A stretch of 16,733 nucleotides of DNA from Bacteroidota bacterium (lineage in GTDB: Bacteria > Bacteroidota > Bacteroidia > Flavobacteriales > Flavobacteriaceae), in contig JAACDY010000093.1 of NCBI GenBank assembly GCA_009936675.1, forward strand, positions 1 to 16,733, given 5' to 3'. The position numbers and the translations under genes are program-made. This document shows positions 8,356 through 16,441 of the stretch, piece after piece; the stretch's first letter is position 1, and every line of letters starts with the position of its first letter. The notes beneath the pieces are model-generated. The model searched no databases, had not been told where the DNA came from, and saw only the letters and a program-made list of their open reading frames with translations.

Positions 8356-8713
8356 TCTACTGCTTTTATTAATGGAAACTGTTGTAAAGTAATATTAAAT
8401 CGAAAATAAATAAATCAATTTGATCAAAAATTTGCACAAAATATGGACTCTACAAAACTCACATCCATCTTGAATGGTTTAAAGTGGTATTTGCCTTAGT
8501 TGATGATTACATCAAGATATGACTGAAAAAACGGAGAAAAACATCATTGAATGAGGCATGAAAATCAAGGCTGAAAAAGATGAATAACCTATTGTGAAAT
8601 TTATTAACCCTTAAGGTGCCAAAAAATCAAGCATCATTTGTTGATCAAAACAATGGCATGCATCATTTTATTTGTCTATTATATTTATAAGTTTTAATAA
8701 TTGTTTTGTTGCT

Positions 8714-8721
8714 TAGCTTTG
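8714..8721 (+). promoter_or_regulatory. Bacteroidota-type -7 box for the eCIS-core gene
   Basis: TAGCTTTG matches the Bacteroidota -7 consensus TAnnTTTG exactly. A TTTT run at 8692-8695 lies at about the distance of the -33 element (consensus TTTG) but is an imperfect match. The start codon at 8767 is 45 bases downstream, a normal leader length. Confidence 0.5.
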
Positions 8722-8766
8722 TAACAAAATAAAATATGTGTAGTTTTAAGAAAGTTTGGAAAAAAG

Positions 8767-10912
8767 ATGAATACTTACTCAAATAAAGAGGAGGATTACA
8801 AAAAAAAGGCGTTTTTGACCCAGAAGTCCTCTACAAAAGGTTTAGATTCATCTAGTCCTGACATTGTTGATAACCGACCTGAAGTTTTATTCCAAAGAAA
8901 ACTTCAAGAAAAGGCAGATAGTAGTACTGTTGTCAATGAGACATCTCAGTTACAGGCCATTGCGGATAACTTCATCTATCAAAATCAACCCCTCCAAAGA
9001 AAAGAAAACACCACTGGATTGCCTGATGATCTAAAATCGGGAATTGAAAACCTCTCCGGCTATTCTATGGATGACGTAAAAGTGCATCGAAACTCAGATA
9101 AACCTAAGCAATTACAGGCGCATGCCTATGCTAAGGGAACAGAAATTCATTTGGGATCTGGTCAAGAAAAACATCTTCCACACGAAGCCTGGCATGTAGT
9201 ACAACAAAAACAGGGAAGAGTTAAGCCAACCACTCAACTGGCTGGAGGTGCTCAAATCAATGATAACGATTCGCTCGAAAATGAAGCGACTAAATGGGCA
9301 ATAAAGCCTCTACTCAGGTAAATTCTAATGGGAAAACGGCTCAAAGACAATCCATTATAGATACATCTAGTAGAAACTCAATATCAATCCAACTTGATCC
9401 TGAGAGTGACCCTACTGAACTTAAAGACATTGATGCTGGAGTTGCTGAGTCTACAAACGATATTGTTGATTTTAGTGTTGGTTCAGGACTTTTAGCTGCA
9501 GGAAATGACACAATAGTTGGTGGTGAAGACAAAAAAACTGGAGATTGGGATGCAAAAACACCTTGAGGTGAAACGGGAGCACAAAATGCAATGGCGGCTA
9601 CAGATCTAGCTGCTTCGGCTGCAGGTTTTGCGATGCAGACATTCAAATTGATGCAAGCAGGTGCTAAAGCGGCAGATAGTAGTGATCCTGTAGATTATGC
9701 TGATGCAACCGTTGAAGGTTTAAACACAATACATAATTACGCTGGACTTGCAATAAAAATGACTAATACTCCGGAAACGGTTGGACTAATGCCTGGAATT
9801 TGTGATGGTTTATCCCTTTTGTCAGCAGGTGTTGCTTTATACAGAGACCGCAGGGCACAGAAAGCAATTAATAAAATCAAAACAGGTGCTGAAAGTTTGA
9901 CTCCCGCTGAGGAGGAAGTAGTAAGTGAATATGGAAGAAGAGTAGGCAACAAAATGATTGAGGACGGAGTAGAAGTTGCCTGGTTAATTGCTCAATTAGT
10001 TGGCTTGGCATTTCCTGGAGCTAATGCAGGAATTGCATTCATTCACAAGGGTGTTAATTTGTTAAAAGCTGGTGATTTTAAAATTAAAGCATATTTTGTT
10101 GGAAAGAAAGACAAAGCTGCAAAACGGCTAGAGGTAGGCCAAGGAGGATCGGGTATAAGTGAAGGTGAAAAAAAGAGGCTTGAGACCGTAGAGCAAATGG
10201 TGAAAAACTCTGGAGGAAAGCATGTTGATTTCGTTCGCCTCCTCAGATTACACGAGGAAAAAACTAATTTGGAAGAAGAATTATCTAATACAACGGACGA
10301 GGAAGCTAAAAAGCTCATCAAACAAAAACAGTTGCTCGCACAATCAGCCCTTTATGAAAAATTAAATAAATATAATTCCTTATTTGGAGCCGGCGGATCT
10401 GTTTGCGACGGAAAAAACATCGGATAAAATGAAGTGATCATGGCCAAGCAATTCTTCTTAAACATGGTTAAGAATATGAAGGATGACGTTTTAAAAACTG
10501 CAGAGAGTAGAATTAAAAGGTTCAAACACTTCATATCCTTTCATCGTCTTGAAAAAAAATCGACCATGTTGGAATTTTCAAAAATCTATATGGAGATGAT
10601 GGCGAAAGTAACCCTGAAAAAATTGCTATACTTGAAGCATTTGAAAATGACCCAGATGGAGCCTATTTAGACGATAAACTTCAGAGTGCTTTGAATGCTG
10701 CAAAAAACTACACTGTTAGAGATGTCAGCAATGAAGACCTCGAAAAAACATTGGTAGATAAAATTAAAAATCATACTGAACTATACGATCACTTTAAATC
10801 ACTTGATGGAGAGATTTTTAATGATGGGGACATGAAAGATGGATCAGTGGTTAAAGCTGATAAATTTGCTGCAGGTATGGAAAAGTATCTTAAAAGAATC
10901 AATCCTTTTTAA
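8767..10912 (+). pseudogene. eCIS-core (DUF4157) protein, broken by two frameshifts and two stops
   Basis: Residues 1-80 are a glutamine-rich leader. Residues about 84-180 are the eCIS-core/DUF4157 domain with LSGYSMDDVKVHRNSDKP and LPHEAWHVVQQKQGRVKP, including an HExxH motif (139-143). This domain marks proteins linked to extracellular contractile injection systems, often effectors with variable C-termini. After it the reading frame breaks. A missing A in the run at 9292-9294 changes ...LENEATK to the wrong frame; restoring it gives LENEATKMGNKA, the usual continuation. In the new frame TGA (9564-9566) and TAA (10425-10427) interrupt otherwise continuous coding sequence. A second missing A in the A8 run at 10552-10559 shifts the frame again, after which coding continues to TAA at 10910-10912. 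Repaired, the protein would have 715 residues. Its C-terminal part is alpha-helical with hydrophobic patches (WLIAQLVGLAFPG) and unknown activity. Homopolymer sequencing errors could explain the frameshifts but less easily the stops. Confidence 0.75.
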
Positions 10913-10925
10913 TATTATATAAAGA

Positions 10926-11363
10926 ATGAAAGATTACATAAAAAAAATTTTAAAAGGATTTGAATCAAGCTCTGCTATAGATGCTAACTTTCAAATGATT
11001 GACGGCCAGGAAACAATTGTCTTCTCTTTTTTTATCAATGATGACAAAGTAAACTGTGCCATGTTTATTTCTGATAATAATGATTTCATCTTGGGTCAAA
11101 TCTTTTACAGATACAATGCCTACATCAAAGACGATAAACTGAGTGAAGTCTTATTGAATCTCAACAAGATCAATTCTATCTCCATTGGAGGCTTCCTCAC
11201 CGCAGTAGAGGACAAAAAGAACTACTATGTTCATTACAAAGAAAATCTATTTATATCCAAAGACACATTAGATATAGATGCCGTTGTCAAATCAAATATC
11301 GTTGCTTTTGTCAACGTTAATATTGATATGATCAACGCTTTCCATGAAGAGTTATTCAATTAG
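10926..11363 (+). CDS. Small protein with YbjN / type III chaperone-like pattern; possible partner of the eCIS-core protein
   Basis: A 145-residue acidic cytoplasmic protein without signal peptide or membrane segment. The alternation of short strands with a helix, the segment VLLNLNKINSISIGGFLTAV, and a closing strand-helix pair resemble the YbjN/CesT (type III secretion chaperone-like) fold. I recognise the pattern only weakly. It starts 13 bases after the end of the broken eCIS-core gene on the same strand, so the two were probably co-transcribed. By position it would be a chaperone that keeps the effector soluble for loading, or an immunity protein; the sequence does not decide between them. 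It is intact, unlike its neighbour. Its start has no obvious Shine-Dalgarno site, as usual for this group. Confidence 0.65.
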   Translation: MKDYIKKILKGFESSSAIDANFQMIDGQETIVFSFFINDDKVNCAMFISDNNDFILGQIFYRYNAYIKDDKLSEVLLNLNKINSISIGGFLTAVEDKKNYYVHYKENLFISKDTLDIDAVVKSNIVAFVNVNIDMINAFHEELFN

Positions 11364-11386
11364 ATAGATAAAGAGTTATTGGGTTG

Positions 11387-11418
11387 GAGGTTTTAAATTC
11401 TTTTGATTTAGAATCCTC
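11387..11418. terminator. Imperfect hairpin between convergent genes, possible terminator
   Basis: GAGG (11387-11390) pairs with CCTC (11415-11418), then after one T-T mismatch seven more pairs (one G-T) close a loop of about seven bases. It lies between the 3' ends of the small chaperone-like gene and the PHP lipoprotein gene, where a bidirectional terminator is expected. No T tract follows on either strand, so termination activity is doubtful. Confidence 0.3.
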
Positions 11419-11441
11419 AAAAACTGGCTCCTTTCAACAAG

Positions 11442-12647
11442 CTATTGCACCAAAACGGGTTGTGTCCACGCTTTTTTGGTTTCACCTTCAATGATAGGGT
11501 TGTCTTTTTTGGCATCTGAATTGATTTTCACCCTCACAAAAACATCTTCTTTCTGATAGGCATAAGATGCAGTAGTTCCTTGAACTTTTTTTAATTCAAC
11601 CGCTTCCTCAGCTCCTTTTTGGTAACCAATAAAAATAATTTCGTAACGAACTCCGGCCTCAGGATCCACAGCGATTCCAATTTCATTCTGATTGGCAAAT
11701 ACATTTTTTAGATAAACGCCTGATGAAGCATAAAATGCTCCACTTTCCATAGCCGAAATAAGATGCTCAGCATCTAGTTTTTTTGAATTTACCATCACCC
11801 ATCCTCGACCTGTATTACTCCGATTGGAGGAAAAAGAATGATAGTTATGGCTGTCGTCGGTAGCAATTCCAAACATCAGTGGTTTCCCCTCTTTGTGGTA
11901 ATGAATATTGATTAAATCCCACATGGTTTCAGTATCAACATGGGTGTCGTCTCCTTCATTGTTTACCGCAGGATGACCATTGTAAACTTCAAAAAAACGT
12001 TCTCCATTCAATTGTTTAAGATCCTCAGTACTGATTCCATAACCAAAGTTGGGATGGTTGATGTGGGCAAACATGGGGATGTTCAGCCTTTTTCGTTCTT
12101 CATGGACAGCGTCTATGGTTCTCTGCATCACCTCCAACACCGATTTGCCACGGATGGGGTCTATTTTCTCTTGAATGTTGGTAACATTGATATGAATGGG
12201 CTTGTTCTCAAAAGATGAAGTAACCTCCTCAGATTTAATGACCAAAAATGAATCCAATACCTCCAACTTGGATCGATACTCCTCGAAGGTTTTGAGGCGA
12301 ACCAGTGTTTTAGTGGAATCTATTTTCGTTTCAACCCAATCTCCAAATCGGTTTTGATATTGTTCTAAAGTTTTATTTTTCAGTTCTCGCTCTTTTATTT
12401 CGTACCAGAATTCTGAATCCGCAATGGTATTGTGATCGGACAGTGCTATGAATTGATAATCGTTGTCTTTGTACCATTGTATGATCATTTCGGGAAAATC
12501 ATCTCCATCACTCCAAAGTGAGTGGGTATGTAAATTCCCCTTATGCCAATTTTGTGCAACCTTATTGCTTTCACAATTGACCAATAGTAAAGCAATCAGT
12601 CCTGTTCCTAACCAAAATAATTTTTTCAATACTGTCATGGATTTCAT
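11442..12647 (-). CDS. PHP-domain metallohydrolase lipoprotein
   Basis: A 401-residue protein with a lipoprotein signal (Lys-Lys, hydrophobic stretch, LVNC with Cys25), so it acts outside the cytoplasm. The rest is a PHP (polymerase and histidinol phosphatase) domain. Metal-ligand motifs appear in order: HKGNLHTHSLWSDGD with His40 and His42, SDHN with Asp71-His72, SEEVTS with Glu141, HINV with His152, FAHINHP with His195 and His198, and ATDDSHN with Asp264 and His267. A small beta-rich C-terminal tail follows from about residue 320. PHP enzymes of this type hydrolyse phosphate mono- or diesters, and the related CehA/McbA group carboxylic or carbamate esters. The start is 52 bases after the symporter stop on the same strand, so it is probably the last gene of that operon. 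The substrate is unknown; it could trim phosphate or another ester from the compound the symporter imports. Confidence 0.85.
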   Translation of the reverse strand: MKSMTVLKKLFWLGTGLIALLLVNCESNKVAQNWHKGNLHTHSLWSDGDDFPEMIIQWYKDNDYQFIALSDHNTIADSEFWYEIKERELKNKTLEQYQNRFGDWVETKIDSTKTLVRLKTFEEYRSKLEVLDSFLVIKSEEVTSSFENKPIHINVTNIQEKIDPIRGKSVLEVMQRTIDAVHEERKRLNIPMFAHINHPNFGYGISTEDLKQLNGERFFEVYNGHPAVNNEGDDTHVDTETMWDLINIHYHKEGKPLMFGIATDDSHNYHSFSSNRSNTGRGWVMVNSKKLDAEHLISAMESGAFYASSGVYLKNVFANQNEIGIAVDPEAGVRYEIIFIGYQKGAEEAVELKKVQGTTASYAYQKEDVFVRVKINSDAKKDNPIIEGETKKAWTQPVLVQ

Positions 12648-12699
12648 TTTTTACAATATAAAGATATTTTTAAAAAGACACCTCCCTCGTAAGATTTCA

Positions 12700-14244
12700 T
12701 CAATGAAAAATGATGTGCAATAAAATCAATGAAATCAGCATTCCCAAACCTATTCTTTGGATTGGTTTTGAATCGGTTTGAAACAAGATCCTAGGGTTTT
12801 TAAACTGTGTTTTTGAAAAAACAAAAATCAGAGTAAAGCCAATCAAGATGATCCACATGGCCCTGACAAAATAATTCATTTCTGGAAAGAAGGACTTGAA
12901 AATAAATTGAAAGAAAATGGTTGCTAAGAAAGCATAAAATGATATTTTGTGTTTTGGAGCCACCAAAAATACTGCAGCACAAATAACCACCACAATTCCA
13001 CAATTGATATAATAGCGCAGTTCGTTAAGGGTATGGATAAATGCTGCATTAGGATCAGAAAACTTGAGATATAGCAGGAGTATACCCACGGTTACACCCG
13101 TGAGAAAACTGAACAAAATTGCACGTCTGCCCGCTTTCACCATTTGAAGATCAGTTGCATCCTTTTGAAGGTATTCTTTATATATGTCAATGGACCACAA
13201 TGTGGCCAAGGAATTAAATGTAGAATCTACCGTACTCATTAGTGAAGCAAACAAGGCGCACAATACCAAACCTTTTGCCCCCAATGGCAAATAGGTGTTA
13301 ACCAAGTATGGGAAAGACATATCGGGATCTGACAGTCCGTTATCGCCCAAAATACCCACCAAAGCAATGCCGGGTATTACTATAATAACAGCCATCAAAT
13401 ATTTCATCAGTCCACCCACCATAAGACCTATCTGAGCGTGTCTGAGGCTTTTGGCAGCCAGAGACCGCTGAACAATGGATTGATTGGCACACCAATAGTT
13501 GATGTTCAACAAAAAAAGACCGAAAATATGCGTCCAAGGCAACTTTTCATGATCCGAGGGAAGGTGCAAATGCATCAAATGGGGGGTTTTGTTGTACAAC
13601 TCAGACCAGCCTCCCAAGTGGTGAATCGCAATAAACATGATCACAAGTCCTCCCGAAATCAGTACCAAAAACTGTATGATGTCTGTCCGAACAACAGCAC
13701 TCAAACCCCCAAAATAAGTATAGGTGGCTGAAAACAATCCGAGGATCACAATCAAAAGGGTGATTCTTATAAGACGATCCTCGTGTAATACTGACAAATA
13801 CTCTCCAAAAACAACATCCGCAGCATAGGCTCCCCAGAAAAGTGCTGCCCCAATAGTAATGGTCGAAAACAATGAAATATTGGCCAATGAATACAGTAAC
13901 GCTACTCTTTTTCCGAGACGTTTTTTGATGAACTGAGTGATCGTAATGATCCTATCTTTGAGATAGTAGGGAATGAAAATAAAAGAGGCCAAAAGTATGC
14001 CCTGTACCGCATTGATCTCCAGACTTGCTTGAGCCAAACCATAGAGGTAGGCAGAGCCCATCATGCCCAAAAATTGATATCCTTGGATGTTGGTTGCAAT
14101 GGTAGAGAAAGCAATAGAAGGCCATCGCAAACTTCTGGAACTCAAAAAGTATTCCTCACTGGTCACTTCCTTTTTTTGCCTTCCCGAAATGGCAACAAGC
14201 ATAACGAGAAAGAAATAAGCCGCTACAATGAGTAAATCTACCAT
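12700..14244 (-). CDS. Sodium:solute symporter (SSS family)
   Basis: A 514-residue membrane protein with about 13-14 hydrophobic segments, typical in length and pattern of the SSS family (SglT/PutP fold). Features include the first helix (VDLLIVAAYFFLVMLVAISG), the EEYFLSSRSLRWPSIAFSTI loop leading into TM2, FGGLSAVVRTDIIQF in the middle, and ALFASLMSTVDSTFNSLATL, which is the conserved TM8-like segment with the Ser/Thr residues that contribute to Na+ binding in this family. Members import sugars, amino acids, carboxylates or vitamins with Na+. It sits 34 bases after the monooxygenase gene and 52 before the PHP gene, on the same strand. The context points to a sugar or sugar sulfonate as cargo, by inference only. 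Confidence 0.92.
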   Translation of the reverse strand: MVDLLIVAAYFFLVMLVAISGRQKKEVTSEEYFLSSRSLRWPSIAFSTIATNIQGYQFLGMMGSAYLYGLAQASLEINAVQGILLASFIFIPYYLKDRIITITQFIKKRLGKRVALLYSLANISLFSTITIGAALFWGAYAADVVFGEYLSVLHEDRLIRITLLIVILGLFSATYTYFGGLSAVVRTDIIQFLVLISGGLVIMFIAIHHLGGWSELYNKTPHLMHLHLPSDHEKLPWTHIFGLFLLNINYWCANQSIVQRSLAAKSLRHAQIGLMVGGLMKYLMAVIIVIPGIALVGILGDNGLSDPDMSFPYLVNTYLPLGAKGLVLCALFASLMSTVDSTFNSLATLWSIDIYKEYLQKDATDLQMVKAGRRAILFSFLTGVTVGILLLYLKFSDPNAAFIHTLNELRYYINCGIVVVICAAVFLVAPKHKISFYAFLATIFFQFIFKSFFPEMNYFVRAMWIILIGFTLIFVFSKTQFKNPRILFQTDSKPIQRIGLGMLISLILLHIIFH

Positions 14245-14278
14245 CGATCAAGTACCTCTAAGAAAAAAACAAGGTTGA

Positions 14279-15433
14279 TCATACTCTAATTCCATCAGCC
14301 AAAGGGGTCAGTGGCACTTTTTTAGAGGTTTTTCCCTGAAGTTGGGGCATAGAAAAAGTTTTTAGTCGGGGCAATACCAGTTCAGCAAAGCGATTGCACT
14401 CATCAATATGCGGATAGCCCGAAAAAATAAAAGAACGAATGCCCATGTCCATATATCGGTTTAGTTTTTCAACGATCTGATCGGGGTTCCCCACTAATGC
14501 CGCACCACACCCAGAGCGTGCCTTCCCAATTCCGGTCCACAAGTGGGGTTCGACATAACCCTCTCTAGAGGATTGCTCCCTCATTTCTTTTTGTCGACTG
14601 ACCCCATAGGATTGTGCATCCAAAGCACGTTCTCTCAACTCTTGACCAGTATCCAAATCGAGCTTTGAAATAATACTTTCGGCATATTCGCAAGCTTCTT
14701 CTTCTGTCTCTCGCACCACTACATGCACCCTAAGACCGAAATCTACCTTCCGCTTGTATTTTGCAGCTTTCTGACTCATATTTTCCATCAAGCGTCTCAA
14801 ATTCTCCTCTGTTTCAGGCCACATAAGGTAGACATCGCAATGCTGAGCACAAAGGTCAACAGCTGGGGGAGAATAACCACCAAAATAGAGTAAAGGCCCC
14901 CCATTTTGATAGGGTTTAACAGGATTGGTTGGAAGTTTAAACTTATAAAATTGACCCCTAAAATCGATTGCTTCTTTTGTCCACGCTTGTTTCAAAATTT
15001 CTATGACCTCTCTAGAACGTTGATATCGGTCTTCAGAGGGAAGATCCTCTCCTGGTAGGTTGGAAGAGATAATGTTCACTGTCAGTCTACCCTTGAGGAT
15101 ATGGTCAATGGTGGAGAGTGTCCGAGCCAACATGGGAGGATGTACCTCGCCACAACGAATGGCTGCCAATATATTGATGTTATCAGTCAGAGGCGATACG
15201 GCCGAAACAAAAGGAAGCGTATCTTGCCCCACTTGATAGGAAGAGGGACACAGTATATTTCGGTAGCCCAACTTATCGGCAGTGAGTAAAATATTGGAGG
15301 TGTTTTCCCAGTTGCTTTTATATCTCATGTTCCGCTCCCCCAAATAGCGGTCATCGCCATCACATATGGGAGCAAACCAAGAAACCTCCGCCCCTTGTGC
15401 TTCTCTTGACCTTATTTCTATTGGTTTCGCCAT
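14279..15433 (-). CDS. SsuD-like flavin-dependent monooxygenase (LLM class), possible sugar sulfonate monooxygenase
   Basis: A 384-residue bacterial-luciferase-like enzyme, closest in pattern to the alkanesulfonate monooxygenase SsuD. Such enzymes use FMNH2 and O2 to cleave the C-S bond of an organosulfonate, giving an aldehyde and sulfite. Residues studied in E. coli SsuD have counterparts: Arg226/His228 as Arg235/His237 (GLRVHVVV), Arg297 as Arg306 (GKARSGCG), Tyr331 as Tyr340 (SGYPHIDE). SsuD Cys54 has no counterpart; the aligned stretch is SSYQVGQ. LLYFGGYSPPAVDL (181-194) and LMWPE match the SsuD core. It lies 28 bases downstream of an aldo/keto reductase gene and 34 upstream of a symporter. 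This pairing matches SmoC and SmoB of the oxidative sulfoquinovose pathway. It has no flavin reductase gene beside it, so reduced flavin must come from elsewhere. Family sure; substrate inferred. Confidence 0.88.
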   Translation of the reverse strand: MAKPIEIRSREAQGAEVSWFAPICDGDDRYLGERNMRYKSNWENTSNILLTADKLGYRNILCPSSYQVGQDTLPFVSAVSPLTDNINILAAIRCGEVHPPMLARTLSTIDHILKGRLTVNIISSNLPGEDLPSEDRYQRSREVIEILKQAWTKEAIDFRGQFYKFKLPTNPVKPYQNGGPLLYFGGYSPPAVDLCAQHCDVYLMWPETEENLRRLMENMSQKAAKYKRKVDFGLRVHVVVRETEEEACEYAESIISKLDLDTGQELRERALDAQSYGVSRQKEMREQSSREGYVEPHLWTGIGKARSGCGAALVGNPDQIVEKLNRYMDMGIRSFIFSGYPHIDECNRFAELVLPRLKTFSMPQLQGKTSKKVPLTPLADGIRV

Positions 15434-15461
15434 CTTTTGTTTAAAATCGTTAGGGTGAGAT

Positions 15462-16373
15462 TTACGCTATTTCAGTTCCTGTTACTGCTTGCCAAAGCAT
15501 GTACCACTCTTCATGGGTAAGTTTAATTTTTAAACTGTCCGTTGCATTTTTAATCCTTGAAAGTTGAGAAGAACCCAAAACCGGAACAATGGCGGCGGGA
15601 TGTTTTCGCAACCAAGCGAGTAAAACCTGATCCGGTTGGGCGTTGTGTGTTTCACCCAGCTCAGCAATGATAGTTTGTACCTTAGAAATATTGCTATCCT
15701 CTGACGGGCTCAGTAGTATACCTCCCCCTAATGGTGACCAAGCCGTCGGTCTGATCCCCCACTTTTGACATTGATCCAAGATACCGTTTTCAAATGCCTC
15801 TCGATGCAGTAATGATATCTCCACTTGATGGGTACAGAGTGGGAAAACTTCTTGCAATAAATCGAATTGGGAAACCGAAAAATTGGAGACACCAAAATAT
15901 TTGACTTTACCCTCTTTTTTCAAGGCAGTAAAAGACGCTGCTATTTCATGTGGGTTCAATAAATAATCCGGTCGGTGCAATAAAAGCGTATCGATATAAT
16001 CGGTGTGGAGAGCAAGCAGTGAATTTTCCACTGATTGTTTGATGTGATCTTTGGTCAGATCGTATGATTTGATGCGATTTTCGGGTCGATTTTCAGAAAC
16101 CAATTTGATACCACATTTAGTAGTGATTCTCATTTGATCTCTCAAATCTGGCCTTTTCCGCAGCACTGCTCCAAAATCAGCCTCTGTGGTGTAGGAGCCG
16201 TAAATATCGGCATGGTCAAAATCCATAAGACCCAAAGCAATACAACCCTCTATAAATTCCTCGATTTCTGACTCCTTCATTCTACTCCCCCACTGTCCCA
16301 TTCGCATGGTTCCTATCATAAAGGGAGCGAGTTGATATTCTTCCAATGAATTAGAATTTTGGTTTTGTAACAT
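15462..16373 (-). CDS. Aldo/keto reductase, YdhF/SmoB-like
   Basis: A 303-residue NADPH-dependent aldo/keto reductase of cytoplasmic type. The catalytic tetrad is visible as Asp53 and Tyr58 (FDHADIYGSY), Lys86 (ITTKCGI) and His133 (LLHRPD). Later motifs typical of the family are KYFGVSNFSVSQFDLL, RPTAWSPLGGG and, near the end, VPVLGSSQLSRI, which belongs to the cofactor-phosphate site. The DHADIYG and TTEADFG pattern is that of the E. coli YdhF group, to which SmoB (6-oxo-glucose reductase of the sulfoquinovose pathway) also belongs. It is the first gene of the four-gene minus-strand operon and is 68 bases from the divergent rhamnosidase gene, so the two share a promoter region. A role in reducing the aldehyde made by the neighbouring monooxygenase is a fair inference. 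Confidence 0.9.
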   Translation of the reverse strand: MLQNQNSNSLEEYQLAPFMIGTMRMGQWGSRMKESEIEEFIEGCIALGLMDFDHADIYGSYTTEADFGAVLRKRPDLRDQMRITTKCGIKLVSENRPENRIKSYDLTKDHIKQSVENSLLALHTDYIDTLLLHRPDYLLNPHEIAASFTALKKEGKVKYFGVSNFSVSQFDLLQEVFPLCTHQVEISLLHREAFENGILDQCQKWGIRPTAWSPLGGGILLSPSEDSNISKVQTIIAELGETHNAQPDQVLLAWLRKHPAAIVPVLGSSQLSRIKNATDSLKIKLTHEEWYMLWQAVTGTEIA

Positions 16374-16441
16374 TTAATATTTTGTAAATTTCGAAAAATA
16401 AACTTAACGAATTTTAATTTCCTTTTAAATAGACAGTACAA

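Larger units (their letters stand above)
8166..8766. other. Long AT-rich non-coding region between divergent genes
   Basis: About 600 bases separate the start of the rhamnose operon (leftward) from the start of the broken eCIS-core gene (rightward). No open frame here looks like a gene. It must hold the rhamnose operon promoter on the minus strand, for which TATCGTTTG (minus strand, about 8215-8223) is a poor candidate with one base too many between TA and TTTG. A palindrome and a repeated motif (8307-8355) and a rightward promoter (8714-8721) are listed separately. I see nothing definite in 8400-8690. Confidence 0.6.

Noticed and set aside
9181..9198. HExxH in the eCIS-core domain as proof of an active metalloprotease
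   Set aside because: The motif is a constant part of this domain in proteins that act as eCIS-linked carriers or effectors. Protease activity cannot be concluded from it, and this copy is broken just downstream.
9294..10912. Four separate small genes (9294-9566, 9591-10427, 10434-10670, 10691-10912) after the DUF4157 reading frame
   Set aside because: Coding sequence runs on across every break. The frame changes are each explained by one missing A, and the stops lie in the same frame as the flanking coding sequence. One broken gene explains all four better.
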